A stretch of DNA of 64,000 nt from Mariniphaga sp041684965 (GCA_041684965.1 JAWLGR010000018.1:1-64000), one strand, 5' to 3'. Counted from the stretch's first letter, positions 9,906 through 20,802 are shown. Made by a program: numbers and translations. Notes: a model not told the origin generated them from the letters alone.

Positions 9906-12746
9906 ATGAAAAAAATTAATCAGATTACCGTTCTTGTATCATTGCTGCTATTGGTAGGGCCATTAAACAGCATTTACAGTCAGGAAGGTTCTTTCAATAG
10001 GGATAGCATCGAATATGTAATCAAGAAGGATGGGAATCTTAATGACGTCGGACTACCTTACAATAAGACGACAGATATACTAAGGACTACCTCCCCGGTA
10101 ACAGTAATCACCGGAGAGGAGCTTTCCCGTTATCCGACTAATAACCTTATGGAAGCCCTGACCGGATTGATTCCCGGCATGAGAATCCTTAAGACAAACT
10201 ATGAGCCTGGCGGAAGTAATGATGTTTCATTATTGATCAGGGGATTTAATTATACCACTATTGTTGATGGTGTGGAACGTTCATTAAACAATCTTTCACC
10301 TGATGAAGTTGAATCTGTTTCGGTACTTCGTGGAATGAGTGCCCGGGCAAACTATGGTTATCCTGCGGCAGACGGACTGATCGTTGTTAAGACCAAACGT
10401 GGTCAAAGAGGGCAAAATGAGATATCTGCCAATGTGGAATATGGGTTGAGGGCCGTAGACCAAAACCGCATACCCCGTTGGTTGAATGCTTATGATTATG
10501 CTACTATGTTTAACAAAGCAGCAATTAATGATGGTGCCTCCCCGGATGATCCTCTTGATTTACCATACTCACCTGAATACCTCGAAGGATACAGGACCGG
10601 AAAAAATCCGCTGAAGTATTTTGATGAGGATCTGTATAGCCAGGTCTTCAATAATACAATGGATTATAAACGTATGAATGTGAATTACGGAGGCGGCAGC
10701 GAGTCGACAAATTATTTCTTTAATTTAAATTATTTTGGTGAAGGTGGCGGTTACCTGAAGCATAAAAGCACTACCTACGACAAGGTAAGTTTACGCTCCA
10801 ATGTAGATGTTGACATAAATGAAGATTTTAGGTTTTCTTTGGATGCGCTTGCATCAATAGAAATGAGAAAATTTCCCCTTGATATGGGTAGCGTTTGGCC
10901 TGTTTTATCAGGGTATCCGGTGAATGCCTATCCGGTTGAGATTGCTCAGGATACTTTCGGTACCCATCCTACATTTTCAAGGAATCCCGTCGCAGATCTC
11001 ATCAAACGTGATTATCGTAATCGTCTTGATCGCTCCGGTCAGGTTAATGCCGGTTTTGAGTATAATTTGGGGAAGTATATTAAAGGTCTTAGTGTAGATG
11101 CCTATTTGTCTTATGATGTATATAATTATATTGAGATTTCCCATAAAAGAAATTTCTCCTATGCCATGTATGAGCCAGTCTGGATCACAACTCCAGCTGG
11201 AACTGACAGCATGTATCTAATCCAATATGGCGAGAATCGACCTGATGCTGGTGCGGCAAGAACAGGGGATCGTTTTACCTCCCGCATTGGCGGGTTTGTT
11301 GATCTGAATTACCGGAACTCTTTTGGGAAGCATGAGATATGGTCGAATCTTAACGGATATTTGCAGAGCATCACCAGACAAGGAAATCCCATCGATGACA
11401 GAAGAGTAAACTTCAGTTATTCAGGGAACTACACTTTTGATCAAAAATATTACCTTGATGTTATTATGTCTTTAACGGGGCACCAGAATATTCATCCGGA
11501 TAATAGGTTCAAACTCTTTCCGACTGTTGGTTTTGGATGGATGCTAAGTGAGGAAGAGTTCATACAAAAAATATCTTTTATTGATCGATTAAAACTACGT
11601 GCTTCTTATGGAACCCAGGGGTTTTATAATAGCGGAAATCCCTTTCTTTACGAAACAAGGTGGAGAAGTTATGGCAATACAAATTTTGAGATGGAACCTG
11701 GTGGTTCACAAGTTGTTGGCAGACAAAGGGTGTATGTTGATCATGATGGCAATCCGGAATTGGGTTGGGGCACACTGACTGAGTTTGATGCTGGTATCGA
11801 TGGAGTTTTTTTTAAGGAAAAAATCAGTATTCAATTGGATTACTTCAATATGGAGAGAACTGGTTATATCCTGCCTGCTACTGTCCCTGATATAATTGGG
11901 TTAACCAACTTTTATAGCAATGTTGGAGCATATAAATATTACGGTGTGGATGGTTCAGTAAGTTATAAAGTAAACTTAGGTGACTTCCATTATACTATCA
12001 GTTTCAATGGGGGATATAATAATTCTGAAGTTCTGGCAGATAACTTGCCAACCTATCAATATGAGTGGTTAAATCGCATTGGAAATCCTACTGATGCAAT
12101 CTATGGATTTGAAGCAATAGGACTTTTCGAGGATCAGGAAGATATTGATGGATCTCCTTTGCAAACCTATGGTGCAGTTTTTCCGGGAAATATTAAATAT
12201 GCTGATTTGAATGAAGATTCTGCGGTTACGTCCAATTTCGATCAGAAGATGATTGGACATTCCAATCCACGTCTTACCTATGGAGCTCAAATTTCCATTG
12301 GATATAAAAATATTGGTTTGTATGTCATGGGGTATGGAATGAGCCGCCGTGATGTAAGCGTTCAGTCCAATAATTATTATCACCAGGATGGTTATGATAA
12401 GTATTCAGAGTATATCATGGAAAATGCCTGGACCACAGATAATCCTGATCCTGAAGCTCTGCATCCCCGCTTAACTACTGCGAGTTTCAGGAATGATAAC
12501 CTAAATTCGACCTATTGGCTAAGAAACGCTGGATTTTTCAAAATTAAAAATGTTGAACTGTCTTACACACTGCCAAAAAGTGTAATTAGTAATTTCAACT
12601 TGTCGAATCTTAAATTTTTTGTTAGGGGAGCGAACCTGCTTACTTTTTCAGAAATAAAGGAACTGGACCCTGAAAATCTTAATCTCGGAGTAAATACCTA
12701 TCCCTCTATGAGAACGTTTACTGGTGGTGTATCTCTAAACTTTTGA
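9906..12746 (+). CDS. SusC-like TonB-dependent receptor lacking the CarboxypepD_reg domain
   Basis: A 946-residue outer-membrane receptor. After a signal peptide (ending ~residue 26, SIYSQ) only about 30 residues precede the plug domain (TTSPVTVITGEELSRYPTNN, then LLIRGFNYTTIVDGVERSLN). The usual ~80-residue CarboxypepD_reg domain is absent, and no clear TonB box of the EEVVVVGYG type is visible. The barrel and C-terminus (TGGVSLNF) are complete. It is paired with the SusD at 12786, so it is probably functional with a shortened periplasmic part. It is divergent from the receptor at 4591, so the two pairs may handle different oligosaccharides. Confidence 0.92.
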   Translation: MKKINQITVLVSLLLLVGPLNSIYSQEGSFNRDSIEYVIKKDGNLNDVGLPYNKTTDILRTTSPVTVITGEELSRYPTNNLMEALTGLIPGMRILKTNYEPGGSNDVSLLIRGFNYTTIVDGVERSLNNLSPDEVESVSVLRGMSARANYGYPAADGLIVVKTKRGQRGQNEISANVEYGLRAVDQNRIPRWLNAYDYATMFNKAAINDGASPDDPLDLPYSPEYLEGYRTGKNPLKYFDEDLYSQVFNNTMDYKRMNVNYGGGSESTNYFFNLNYFGEGGGYLKHKSTTYDKVSLRSNVDVDINEDFRFSLDALASIEMRKFPLDMGSVWPVLSGYPVNAYPVEIAQDTFGTHPTFSRNPVADLIKRDYRNRLDRSGQVNAGFEYNLGKYIKGLSVDAYLSYDVYNYIEISHKRNFSYAMYEPVWITTPAGTDSMYLIQYGENRPDAGAARTGDRFTSRIGGFVDLNYRNSFGKHEIWSNLNGYLQSITRQGNPIDDRRVNFSYSGNYTFDQKYYLDVIMSLTGHQNIHPDNRFKLFPTVGFGWMLSEEEFIQKISFIDRLKLRASYGTQGFYNSGNPFLYETRWRSYGNTNFEMEPGGSQVVGRQRVYVDHDGNPELGWGTLTEFDAGIDGVFFKEKISIQLDYFNMERTGYILPATVPDIIGLTNFYSNVGAYKYYGVDGSVSYKVNLGDFHYTISFNGGYNNSEVLADNLPTYQYEWLNRIGNPTDAIYGFEAIGLFEDQEDIDGSPLQTYGAVFPGNIKYADLNEDSAVTSNFDQKMIGHSNPRLTYGAQISIGYKNIGLYVMGYGMSRRDVSVQSNNYYHQDGYDKYSEYIMENAWTTDNPDPEALHPRLTTASFRNDNLNSTYWLRNAGFFKIKNVELSYTLPKSVISNFNLSNLKFFVRGANLLTFSEIKELDPENLNLGVNTYPSMRTFTGGVSLNF

Positions 12747-12785
12747 TGTTTTTTATAACGGAATAAAAATATAAATCTTATATAA

Positions 12786-14552
12786 ATGAAATACTTTAAA
12801 ATATTAGTGATTCTTACTGCAATAACTGGAATAACTTCCTGTGAGGATTTTCTCAATCCTGGTATTACTGAGCAAGGAGAGTATGAAACAGATTTTGTTT
12901 GGGACAACCCGGGGTACGCCAGGGGACCATTATATTATGCCTACTCCGGACTCCCTTCTACCTTCCGTACAGTAAGTGGGGAGTATTCAGATATTGCAAC
13001 AGATAATGCGGTGGCGAGCTCTCCATCATCAGTCATGAGAAACTTCGCCTTGGGACAGCTTTCTGCCAGTGCCAACCCGATGGATCAATGGGCGAATTAC
13101 TATCGCTACATCCGTAGCTTGAATGTTTTTATGGAGAATGGCTTGAATGAAAATATCAAATACTATAAAGATTCAGTGGATAATGCAAGGGCATTTGCAC
13201 TTTACCGTGGAGAAGCCCATTTTTTGAGAGCATGGTACCACTGGAGCTTGCTGAAACTTTACGGAGGTAGGGTAGCAGGTGAGCCACTTGGGATTCCTGT
13301 TGTGAAGCATTTGTTGACAGAAGAGGAGGCGGTTGCATTGGAACGTAATACATATAATGAGACGGTTTGGGCCATTGCAGCTGATTGTGATTCTGCAGCG
13401 TTATACCTTCCTGATGAGTATAAGGGAAATGATGTTATTACTGGTGAGACCCATTACGGAGGACCCACAACACATGCTGCGCGTGCATTAAAGGCAATGG
13501 CCTATACTTTTGCTGCCAGCCCGGCCTATTCCGATGGCACGATCACCTGGGATTCAGCCGCACATCACCTTCATGTTGCACTGGAAGCCCTGGATGGGCC
13601 GGTGAACGATAATCCGCTGCTTCCCAGAGATTTCTCAAACACGACAGATAAAGATATCATTTGGAGAAGTCATTTTTCTATCAATCAGTATGGTAATGAA
13701 GTGCAAAACTTTCCACCGACCTACAGGGGGGAGGGCTTGACAAATCCTTCACATGACCTGGTACAGAGTTTTCCGCTTTCTGATGGTTTTCCTTATGATG
13801 AGCATCCTGAAAATGTACTGGAGATTCTTGAATCTTATTCTCCTTATCAATTTAGTGATCCACGACTCAAAAAATATATTTTAACTGACGGCTCTATACT
13901 AAATGGATCGGCTAGTTTAGGAGTGGAGGATTTTATAGTAAGTACCTTTGTTGGGGGAGAGGAGTCGCGTGAAAAAAATCTGATAACAGGTACACGAACA
14001 GGTTATTATCTGAAGAAATTTGTCACCTCTGAAAACCTGGAACTTTATCCACAGAGAAGGAACGGATCAACGGTTTACTATACAGCAATTAGTAAAACCA
14101 ATTTATACCTGTTTTTTGCTGAAGCACTGAATGAGATGACGGCAACACCACTCACGGTTTCTGTTTATGGGGTATCGGCAAAAGATGTGTTGAATAAAAT
14201 AAGAGGCAGGGTCGGATTTAAAAGTCTTGTTAAACCATCTGATACTAAAGACTATTATATGCAACAAAGGGCCGAAGAAGGTAAGGAGTCCTTTAGGGAT
14301 TTCATACGGAATGAACGTAGAATTGAACTCTGTTTTGAAGATACCCGGTTTTGGGATTTAAGACGCTGGGGATTGGATGTAAATACACCTGTACATGGAA
14401 TCAGAATAACCCTTGATGAGACCTCACCAAATGGAAAAAAATATGAGGAATATCTTGTGGAGACGAAAATTTTCACTGCTCCATCGCTTCCTATTCCATT
14501 TAGTGAGACCAACCTGATGCCAAATCTGGTTCAGAATGAAGGCTGGGAATAA
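12786..14552 (+). CDS. SusD/RagB-family surface glycan-binding lipoprotein
   Basis: A 588-residue lipoprotein partner of the receptor just upstream, with a 39-nt gap. Lipobox ITGITSC gives a lipidated cysteine at residue 19, followed by EDFLNPG. Conserved family segments include ALYRGEAHFLRAWYHWSLLK with LYGG near residue 140, NLYLFFAEALNEM and RNERRIELCFEDTRFWDLRR near the C-terminus. Length is normal for SusD. The next gene starts 20 nt downstream, so receptor, SusD and DUF1735-like lipoprotein are very likely one transcript. Confidence 0.94.
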   Translation: MKYFKILVILTAITGITSCEDFLNPGITEQGEYETDFVWDNPGYARGPLYYAYSGLPSTFRTVSGEYSDIATDNAVASSPSSVMRNFALGQLSASANPMDQWANYYRYIRSLNVFMENGLNENIKYYKDSVDNARAFALYRGEAHFLRAWYHWSLLKLYGGRVAGEPLGIPVVKHLLTEEEAVALERNTYNETVWAIAADCDSAALYLPDEYKGNDVITGETHYGGPTTHAARALKAMAYTFAASPAYSDGTITWDSAAHHLHVALEALDGPVNDNPLLPRDFSNTTDKDIIWRSHFSINQYGNEVQNFPPTYRGEGLTNPSHDLVQSFPLSDGFPYDEHPENVLEILESYSPYQFSDPRLKKYILTDGSILNGSASLGVEDFIVSTFVGGEESREKNLITGTRTGYYLKKFVTSENLELYPQRRNGSTVYYTAISKTNLYLFFAEALNEMTATPLTVSVYGVSAKDVLNKIRGRVGFKSLVKPSDTKDYYMQQRAEEGKESFRDFIRNERRIELCFEDTRFWDLRRWGLDVNTPVHGIRITLDETSPNGKKYEEYLVETKIFTAPSLPIPFSETNLMPNLVQNEGWE

Positions 14553-14572
14553 ATATTATTAAATTTAAAAAC

Positions 14573-15463
14573 ATGAAAAGGACATTTTTATTACTCATCT
14601 TTATTGCTTCGCTAACTGCTTGTGAAAATTATCGTTATGATGATTTTATCACAGACTTTGATTACACCGCAGTATATTTTCCTTTCCAGGAGCTGGAGAG
14701 AAGCTTTGTTTATGGAGAATTTGACCAAATTAAGGTAGCTGTCCAGATGGGGGGCAAACGAGAGAACAACGTAAATGAATGGGTGGAATACATCATCGAT
14801 GAAACTGTAACTGTTGACAGCAGTCTGACCCTATTATCTCCTGAGTATTATACATTAAGTGATGATAGCAGGTTTCCTATGCCACCCGGAAGTCTTGGAG
14901 GAGAGTTGATACTTACAGTTTCAAAGGAGTTTTTCGAAAGGGCAGATACGACCAGGTACTATATTCCATTCAGATTGATGTCCACCTCTTTGGACTCAAT
15001 TCTGGAAAGCAAGCAGACAATGATTTTAACATTGAATACTGAGGCTGCCAAATTCGGCAATTATTACCATAATGGTGTAACCCAGGTTGATTCAGTCAAT
15101 GGAAATAAAAGGACTATAACATATCATCAGAAAGAACCTGTAACAAATGCAGTCAATAACTGGGCGCTTACTACAGCGGCGTATGATACACTCATAACCG
15201 ATGGGATTTCTAACAGGAAAGCGGGCGCGATAAACTACAGCTTTAAGATGGTTCTGAATGCAGATAACAGTGTTGATATTTATCCCAATATGGCTTCTGA
15301 ATGGCTTGTGAAATCCAATGGTACGTCTGAATACGATCCCGATAAAATGGAATTTTACCTGAATTATTCTTTTCAGGATGCGAATGGCAATGATTATAGC
15401 GCAATGGATACCCTTATTTTCAGGAACCGAATTCTGGATGGAGTTAATCAGTGGGATCTTTAG
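14573..15463 (+). CDS. DUF1735/DUF4361-like surface lipoprotein, possible glycan-binding protein
   Basis: A 296-residue lipoprotein, lipobox ASLTAC with cysteine at residue 17. The N-terminal half matches the DUF1735 pattern seen in proteins encoded just after SusD (DYTAVYFPFQ opening, then a section describing 'standard' positive values around YYTLSDDSRFPMPPG). The C-terminal half (residues ~165-296) is beta-rich and could be a DUF4361/DUF4973-type domain; I cannot decide which. Position after a SusCD pair and lipid anchoring suggest a surface glycan-binding protein. Family knowledge supports the type; the ligand is unknown. Confidence 0.75.
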   Translation: MKRTFLLLIFIASLTACENYRYDDFITDFDYTAVYFPFQELERSFVYGEFDQIKVAVQMGGKRENNVNEWVEYIIDETVTVDSSLTLLSPEYYTLSDDSRFPMPPGSLGGELILTVSKEFFERADTTRYYIPFRLMSTSLDSILESKQTMILTLNTEAAKFGNYYHNGVTQVDSVNGNKRTITYHQKEPVTNAVNNWALTTAAYDTLITDGISNRKAGAINYSFKMVLNADNSVDIYPNMASEWLVKSNGTSEYDPDKMEFYLNYSFQDANGNDYSAMDTLIFRNRILDGVNQWDL

Positions 15464-15505
15464 CCATCTAGTGAAGGTCTGCATCTTGAGTAAAAAAGAA
15501 ACATA

Positions 15506-17839
15506 ATGATACTATCATTTAAGAAAATATCCATTTTGGCATTGATCTACTTTGCCTTCTCAGTTTCTTATGCCCAGGAAACAAAGGAGGAGTTAACACT
15601 TTGGTTCAAAAATCCTGCATCGGAATGGAACGAAGCCCTGCCAGTTGGAAATGGACGACTGGGAGCCATGGTTTTTGGTGGTGTTCAAAGCGAGCGTCTT
15701 CAGTTGAACGAGGAAAGTGTCTGGCAAAAGGATGGAGAGCTTCAGGAAAACATGGAGGGTTATAAGATCATTCCTGAAATTCGAAAACTTCTTTTCGAGG
15801 GTAAATACCTCGAAGCTGATCAGTTGACTAAGGCCAGATTTTTAGGTGAACGCCGCCTTCCTACCGGCACAAATACCTATCAGACGCTGGGAAATTTATA
15901 TTTAACTTTTGACGGGGTGGAGAATTACCAGCAATATAACCGTAAGCTGAAATTGGATAGCGCTTTAACTCAATCTACCTTCTATGCAAATCAGGTGAAA
16001 CATACCCGGACAGTTTTTTCTTCCGCTGTTGATCAGGCTCTTGTGTTTTTGGCTGAAGCCACCAGTCCCGGGCAAATATCCTGTACAATTGAATTGTCAC
16101 GTCCCGGAGATGGGGAGCAGGTGGAAGCCAGGGAAGGATTAATCACAATGTGGCAACATTTGAGTGAGGGTAAGGGTGTGAAATACAAAACCCAGGTGAA
16201 AGTCATACCTCATGGAGGTTCGATGAAAGTCGAAGGGGACAAGATTCGTATTTTGAAGGCAGACCAACTTGAACTTCGGTTGGTTGCAGCAACCGATTAC
16301 AAGGGAGAAAACCCTTCTAAAATTTGCACAAAACAACTGGATCATATAGAATCAAGAGCCTATGATCAGATACTGGTTGATCATATTGCTGAATATCAAC
16401 AATATTTTAACCGTGTTTCTTTAGAACTCCCCTCTTCTACAGCTACAGGTTTTGCAACCGATGAAAGAATTGATGCCCAGAAGAGAGGCGTTTATGATCC
16501 TTCATTGGCTACTTTGTATTTTCAATTTGGGCGGTACCTCCTGATTTCTTCCTCAAGACACGGATGCATGCCTGCAAATTTGCAGGGAATATGGGCCGAG
16601 GGACTTAAACCACCATGGAATTCTGATTATCATATTAACATCAATATTCAGATGAATTACTGGCCCGCTGAGATTACCAATTTATCAGAATGTCATATGC
16701 CATTTTTGGAATTCATCGGCAAACTCAGGGAAAACGGCAGAAAATCTGCGAAAGCATTATATGGTGTGGAAGGTTTTGTCGCTCACCATACCACAGATGC
16801 CTGGCTTTTCACTACAGCCTATGGGAATACCAATTACGGAATGTGGCCCATGGGAGCTGCATGGTCAGCTACCCATTTATGGGAGCATTTTCTCTTCACA
16901 GAAGACAAACAATTCCTGGAAGAATATGGCTATCCAGTGATGAGGGAGGCCGCTCAGTTTTTATCAGAATTCATGGTCAGACATCCTGAAACAGGAAAAT
17001 GGATCACCGGGCCATCCAGTTCTCCGGAAAACCGTTATCTAACTCCTGATGGGAATAGAGCAGCTGTATGCATGGGCCCTGCCATGGATCTTCAAATTGT
17101 CTGGCACCTGTTTAACAACTGTATCGATGCTGCTGAGGTGTTAGATATTGACCTTGCTTTCAGAAAAAAGCTGCAAGATCAGCTTTCAGAACTGACACCT
17201 GTAAAAATAGGAGGAGACGGACGTATATTGGAATGGTCGGATGAGACTGTAAAGGAAGCCGAACCGGGACACCGTCATATATCTCATCTCTATGGACTCT
17301 ATCCTTCATACCAGTACAATTGGAACGATACCCCGGAATATATGAAGGCTGGAGCCAAGGTTATCGAAGAGCGTTTGAAACACGGAGGAGGGCATACAGG
17401 ATGGAGCCGTGCATGGCTGATTAATTTTTATACCCGACTGATGGATAAAGAAGAAGCATGGAACAACTTGGTTGCATTATGGGCGAAATCGACTTTGCCA
17501 AATATGTTCGATACCCATCCCCCCTTTCAAATTGACGGAAATTTTGGTGGTACTGCGGCTGTTGCGGAAATGTTGCTTCAATCGCATGCCGAAGAAATAC
17601 ATATTTTACCCTGTTTGCCTGATGAATTACCCAAAGGGAAAGTGAAAGGATTAATGGCCCGGGGTGGGCATGAAGTTGATATTGTATGGGAAAATGGAAA
17701 ATTGAAAACGGCGACAATTACATCCAAACTGGGGAATCCGGCAAAAGTGAGGTATGGCGCTAAAGTAATTGAGTTTGACATTGAGAAAGGGGAGAGGATT
17801 ATTTTAGATGATGACCTGAAGATGATTGAGTCAGGTTAA
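15506..17839 (+). CDS. GH95 alpha-L-fucosidase / alpha-L-galactosidase
   Basis: A 777-residue exported glycoside hydrolase of family 95, an inverting enzyme acting on alpha-1,2-linked L-fucose or L-galactose. Signal peptide 1-23 (SVSYAQ). The N-terminal super-sandwich domain begins with LWFKNPASEWNEALPVGNGR. Catalytic-site residues expected for the family are present: the NIN pair in HININIQMNYW (Asn378, Asn380), Glu576 in RILEWSDE and Asp677 in HPPFQIDGNFG. All-alpha barrel and C-terminal beta domain are complete. A decayed fragment of a second GH95 gene lies at 36327-36575. Fucosidase and L-galactosidase activity cannot be told apart here. Confidence 0.93.
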   Translation: MILSFKKISILALIYFAFSVSYAQETKEELTLWFKNPASEWNEALPVGNGRLGAMVFGGVQSERLQLNEESVWQKDGELQENMEGYKIIPEIRKLLFEGKYLEADQLTKARFLGERRLPTGTNTYQTLGNLYLTFDGVENYQQYNRKLKLDSALTQSTFYANQVKHTRTVFSSAVDQALVFLAEATSPGQISCTIELSRPGDGEQVEAREGLITMWQHLSEGKGVKYKTQVKVIPHGGSMKVEGDKIRILKADQLELRLVAATDYKGENPSKICTKQLDHIESRAYDQILVDHIAEYQQYFNRVSLELPSSTATGFATDERIDAQKRGVYDPSLATLYFQFGRYLLISSSRHGCMPANLQGIWAEGLKPPWNSDYHININIQMNYWPAEITNLSECHMPFLEFIGKLRENGRKSAKALYGVEGFVAHHTTDAWLFTTAYGNTNYGMWPMGAAWSATHLWEHFLFTEDKQFLEEYGYPVMREAAQFLSEFMVRHPETGKWITGPSSSPENRYLTPDGNRAAVCMGPAMDLQIVWHLFNNCIDAAEVLDIDLAFRKKLQDQLSELTPVKIGGDGRILEWSDETVKEAEPGHRHISHLYGLYPSYQYNWNDTPEYMKAGAKVIEERLKHGGGHTGWSRAWLINFYTRLMDKEEAWNNLVALWAKSTLPNMFDTHPPFQIDGNFGGTAAVAEMLLQSHAEEIHILPCLPDELPKGKVKGLMARGGHEVDIVWENGKLKTATITSKLGNPAKVRYGAKVIEFDIEKGERIILDDDLKMIESG

Positions 17840-17868
17840 ATCTAAAAATTTAATTAAGAAAAAAAATA

Positions 17869-20802
17869 TTGAAAATGAAGAAGATATTATTATTCGTTTC
17901 CTTTTTAGGTGTAGCATTCAAAATAATCGCAGGTGAAGCTATAGCAACTGAATTTAATTCAAAAGAAGATAAAAAATCAACAGCTAAGGAAGCAATATTG
18001 AAAAATGAGTTTGTAAAGATTATATTCACTTCTTATACTTTAAATGACCAGCAAAGTATAAAACCGGTTATTGAAGTCAAAACACCTTTGGGCTGGGTAA
18101 ATACCCAGGTGGATGCTTCCGCTGAATCATACCAGATTCTTTCTGCTGATACCTCACTCGAAATGGGATTGTACAGTGTGATGCACCCGAAATGGAAAGC
18201 TGTGCCTGAAGCGACCGAAAAGGATAATGGTGGAAACACGCAGGTGATCTGGGATGCGGGAAAAATTCATGAAGCTGTTATTAAAAGTGCAAGGCAGGAT
18301 GGACACAGCAGAGTTATTCTTGAGTTTTACCCAATGGCTGTGGGAGAACTAAAAGCTGTCTGGGAGCTTGAACCAACCTCCAGGTCTGCTAAGGTAACAA
18401 TTAAGTTCACTCCGGGAAAGACTGCCCAATATTCACTGGGATATATGTTGTGTAAGAGCAAAGCTATTGAAGAAGTCGATGAGTTGTTAATGCCCATGCT
18501 GGTATCACGCAAACGTTTTCCTCCAAATAATTACACACAACTCCAGGCGGCAGCTCCCACGCCTGTTTCTTTGATGCAAACTACAGTTGACGGACAAGTA
18601 CTTACCTATGGCGTTTCGGGCGAACCTAAACAGGTTTCTTTTGAATTTCCCATTCCAATCAAATCACATTACGGCTTACACATTAAAAACAAAAAAGGTG
18701 AAGTGCACCCGTCCATTTTCGGTCCTCTGTTGGGAACTGAATCAGCTATTGTTGAGGCAGGAAAATCATTAAATTTTTCTTTCCGCGTGTTTGTGGAAAG
18801 CGGTGACTGGTATACTACATATCGTGATATTGCTGATAATGTATTTGGCTGGCACGATTATCGCCAAAATGGACAGGTATCCATGACGCAATCTGTTTAT
18901 AATATGATTGATCTTTACATGGATGACAAATATGGAGGATGGTGGGAGAGGGCAAAAGCCAACTATCAGATCGAATCAAAAAATGGATCTACTCAATCTT
19001 CACCTCTTACTATCGCTTCTTTGTATCGCCTGACAGGTAATGAAGAACTATACAGGGAAAGAACTATCCCGACACTCGAATATGTATTATCCCGCGACAA
19101 TCCGCATTTTTCTCCTGAACCTGAAAACACTGGTGGTTATGCCCGTGGCCATATGGATGGTCCGGTCGATATTTTCGGAGCTACAGTTTTTGCAGGTTTG
19201 TGGGAAATGATGAATTATCGTACACCAGTTTTTAAAGATATAGCTTTCCCCGATGGGAAGATTAAACCAACGACATTTCAGCAAAATTTTATACCGCACG
19301 TTCAGCCATTTGATGATTTTGTTGGCAAATATTTATATACCGGTGATGAGGCTGCACTGGATAGCGCCATCGTGGGAGCTGATAAGTATATTGAAGAGGT
19401 CATTAACAAAGCCCCCGAAGTTTGGATCGCTTTGCGGGAATTCTTTTTAATGGCTTATACACCGGATTGGGAAGGCTTGCTGGCCCTCTATGAAATTACC
19501 GGTGAAGAACGTTATCTGGATGCTGCTGAAAAAGCTGCCAGGATCGTTATGACAGGAATGTGGACACAACCCATGCCCAGGGATGAGCTGGTAACTATTC
19601 ATCCGGGAGGGCATGTTCATGGTGATAAAATGGATCGTTGGTTGCACAGGGGTGAGGAGGAATTTCGACTGGGATTTCCCATCGGAGAAGGCGATGTGAA
19701 GGAGAAGAAAGTTTCTGCCTGGCTGGTGTCAAATGCAGGATTGGGTTTTGAGCAACCTTCAACCTACACATACAAAGATAATGGGGGGAGAATGATCCTA
19801 CAGGCCAACTGGACTGGCGGATTTCTTAGGCTGGCCCATTATACAGGGGATAAACAGTTTGAAACTTATGCAAGGAATGCTGCTATTGGACGGATGGGCA
19901 ATTATGGCGGATATTACTATACTACTTTTACTGACTTGCTGCAAAATCCCCGTTATCCCTATGAAGGACCGGATATCTCTTTTGTCTATTATCATCATAT
20001 TCCTGTGCACTTGTCATGGACCATCGATTACCTTGTAAGTGAAGCAAAATTAGCTTCTAAGGGTAAGGTGAGTTTTCCGGGATTAAGACAATTCGGTTAT
20101 GCCTATTTTGATAATTATGTCTATGGACATGCACCGGGTGAGGTTTACGGAAATAAGGAGGTCTGGTTGTGGTTTGATAAAGATCTTGTGGATGTCGATA
20201 ATACCCAGATAAATTACCTTACCGCTCAAAGTGGCGATAAATTTTATCTGATGCTGATGAATGAATCTAAAGAAGCACAAATGGTAAATGTTCAATTTCA
20301 CCCTTCGAAGATTACAAGGGGAAATGAAAAATTTGAATATGCGGTGGTCCCGTCAGATGGTAATAAAAAAATTTCTTTAACAGATCATTCGGGAAAGATA
20401 GCAATGGCACCAAGAGGATTTACGTTGTTGGAAATAAACAACCTGGATATTGAAGTTGAAACTCACCAGGAATTTCCTGCGCCTATAGAATCTGAAGCTC
20501 CTTATTACCTGGAACTGGATTGCGAAGATAGTACCCAAATTCGTGCAGCTTCTATTCAATTTAAGCCGGGGCCATGGCAGGCCTATGTCTATTCAACAGC
20601 GGAATCGAAAACATTGAAAAAAATTACCCTTACCTGGGAGACAGAAAAACGAAAAGGTAAGTTAGTAGATATGGATTATCCTTATGAATTCTCTGTGCCG
20701 CTCAATGCCGGGGAAAATACATTTACTTTTTCAGTGGAGGCGGTGAAGAAGGATGGACGAAGGGTTAGAACAGAAAAGGGACTTATTGGTGTGGTTAAAT
20801 AA
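17869..20802 (+). CDS. Exported ~980-residue protein of unassigned family, probable alpha-helical toroid enzyme (copy A)
   Basis: I do not recognise this 977-residue family. It has a signal peptide (1-22), a beta-rich N-terminal region (~30-320), a helical middle (~335-720) and a beta-rich C-terminal region (~730-977). The middle has paired-helix features of six-hairpin glycosidases or lyases: LTIASLYRLTGNEELY, LLALYEITGEERYLDAAEKA, FLRLAHYTGDKQFETYAR. Conserved polar clusters that could form an active site are GHMDGPVDIFG, HVHGDKMDRWLHRGEEEFR and YEGPDISFVYYHHIPVH. A paralogue lies at 24540, with stretches of near-identical DNA. Location inside a polysaccharide locus suggests a glycan-active enzyme; no activity is shown. 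Confidence 0.6.
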   Translation: MKMKKILLFVSFLGVAFKIIAGEAIATEFNSKEDKKSTAKEAILKNEFVKIIFTSYTLNDQQSIKPVIEVKTPLGWVNTQVDASAESYQILSADTSLEMGLYSVMHPKWKAVPEATEKDNGGNTQVIWDAGKIHEAVIKSARQDGHSRVILEFYPMAVGELKAVWELEPTSRSAKVTIKFTPGKTAQYSLGYMLCKSKAIEEVDELLMPMLVSRKRFPPNNYTQLQAAAPTPVSLMQTTVDGQVLTYGVSGEPKQVSFEFPIPIKSHYGLHIKNKKGEVHPSIFGPLLGTESAIVEAGKSLNFSFRVFVESGDWYTTYRDIADNVFGWHDYRQNGQVSMTQSVYNMIDLYMDDKYGGWWERAKANYQIESKNGSTQSSPLTIASLYRLTGNEELYRERTIPTLEYVLSRDNPHFSPEPENTGGYARGHMDGPVDIFGATVFAGLWEMMNYRTPVFKDIAFPDGKIKPTTFQQNFIPHVQPFDDFVGKYLYTGDEAALDSAIVGADKYIEEVINKAPEVWIALREFFLMAYTPDWEGLLALYEITGEERYLDAAEKAARIVMTGMWTQPMPRDELVTIHPGGHVHGDKMDRWLHRGEEEFRLGFPIGEGDVKEKKVSAWLVSNAGLGFEQPSTYTYKDNGGRMILQANWTGGFLRLAHYTGDKQFETYARNAAIGRMGNYGGYYYTTFTDLLQNPRYPYEGPDISFVYYHHIPVHLSWTIDYLVSEAKLASKGKVSFPGLRQFGYAYFDNYVYGHAPGEVYGNKEVWLWFDKDLVDVDNTQINYLTAQSGDKFYLMLMNESKEAQMVNVQFHPSKITRGNEKFEYAVVPSDGNKKISLTDHSGKIAMAPRGFTLLEINNLDIEVETHQEFPAPIESEAPYYLELDCEDSTQIRAASIQFKPGPWQAYVYSTAESKTLKKITLTWETEKRKGKLVDMDYPYEFSVPLNAGENTFTFSVEAVKKDGRRVRTEKGLIGVVK

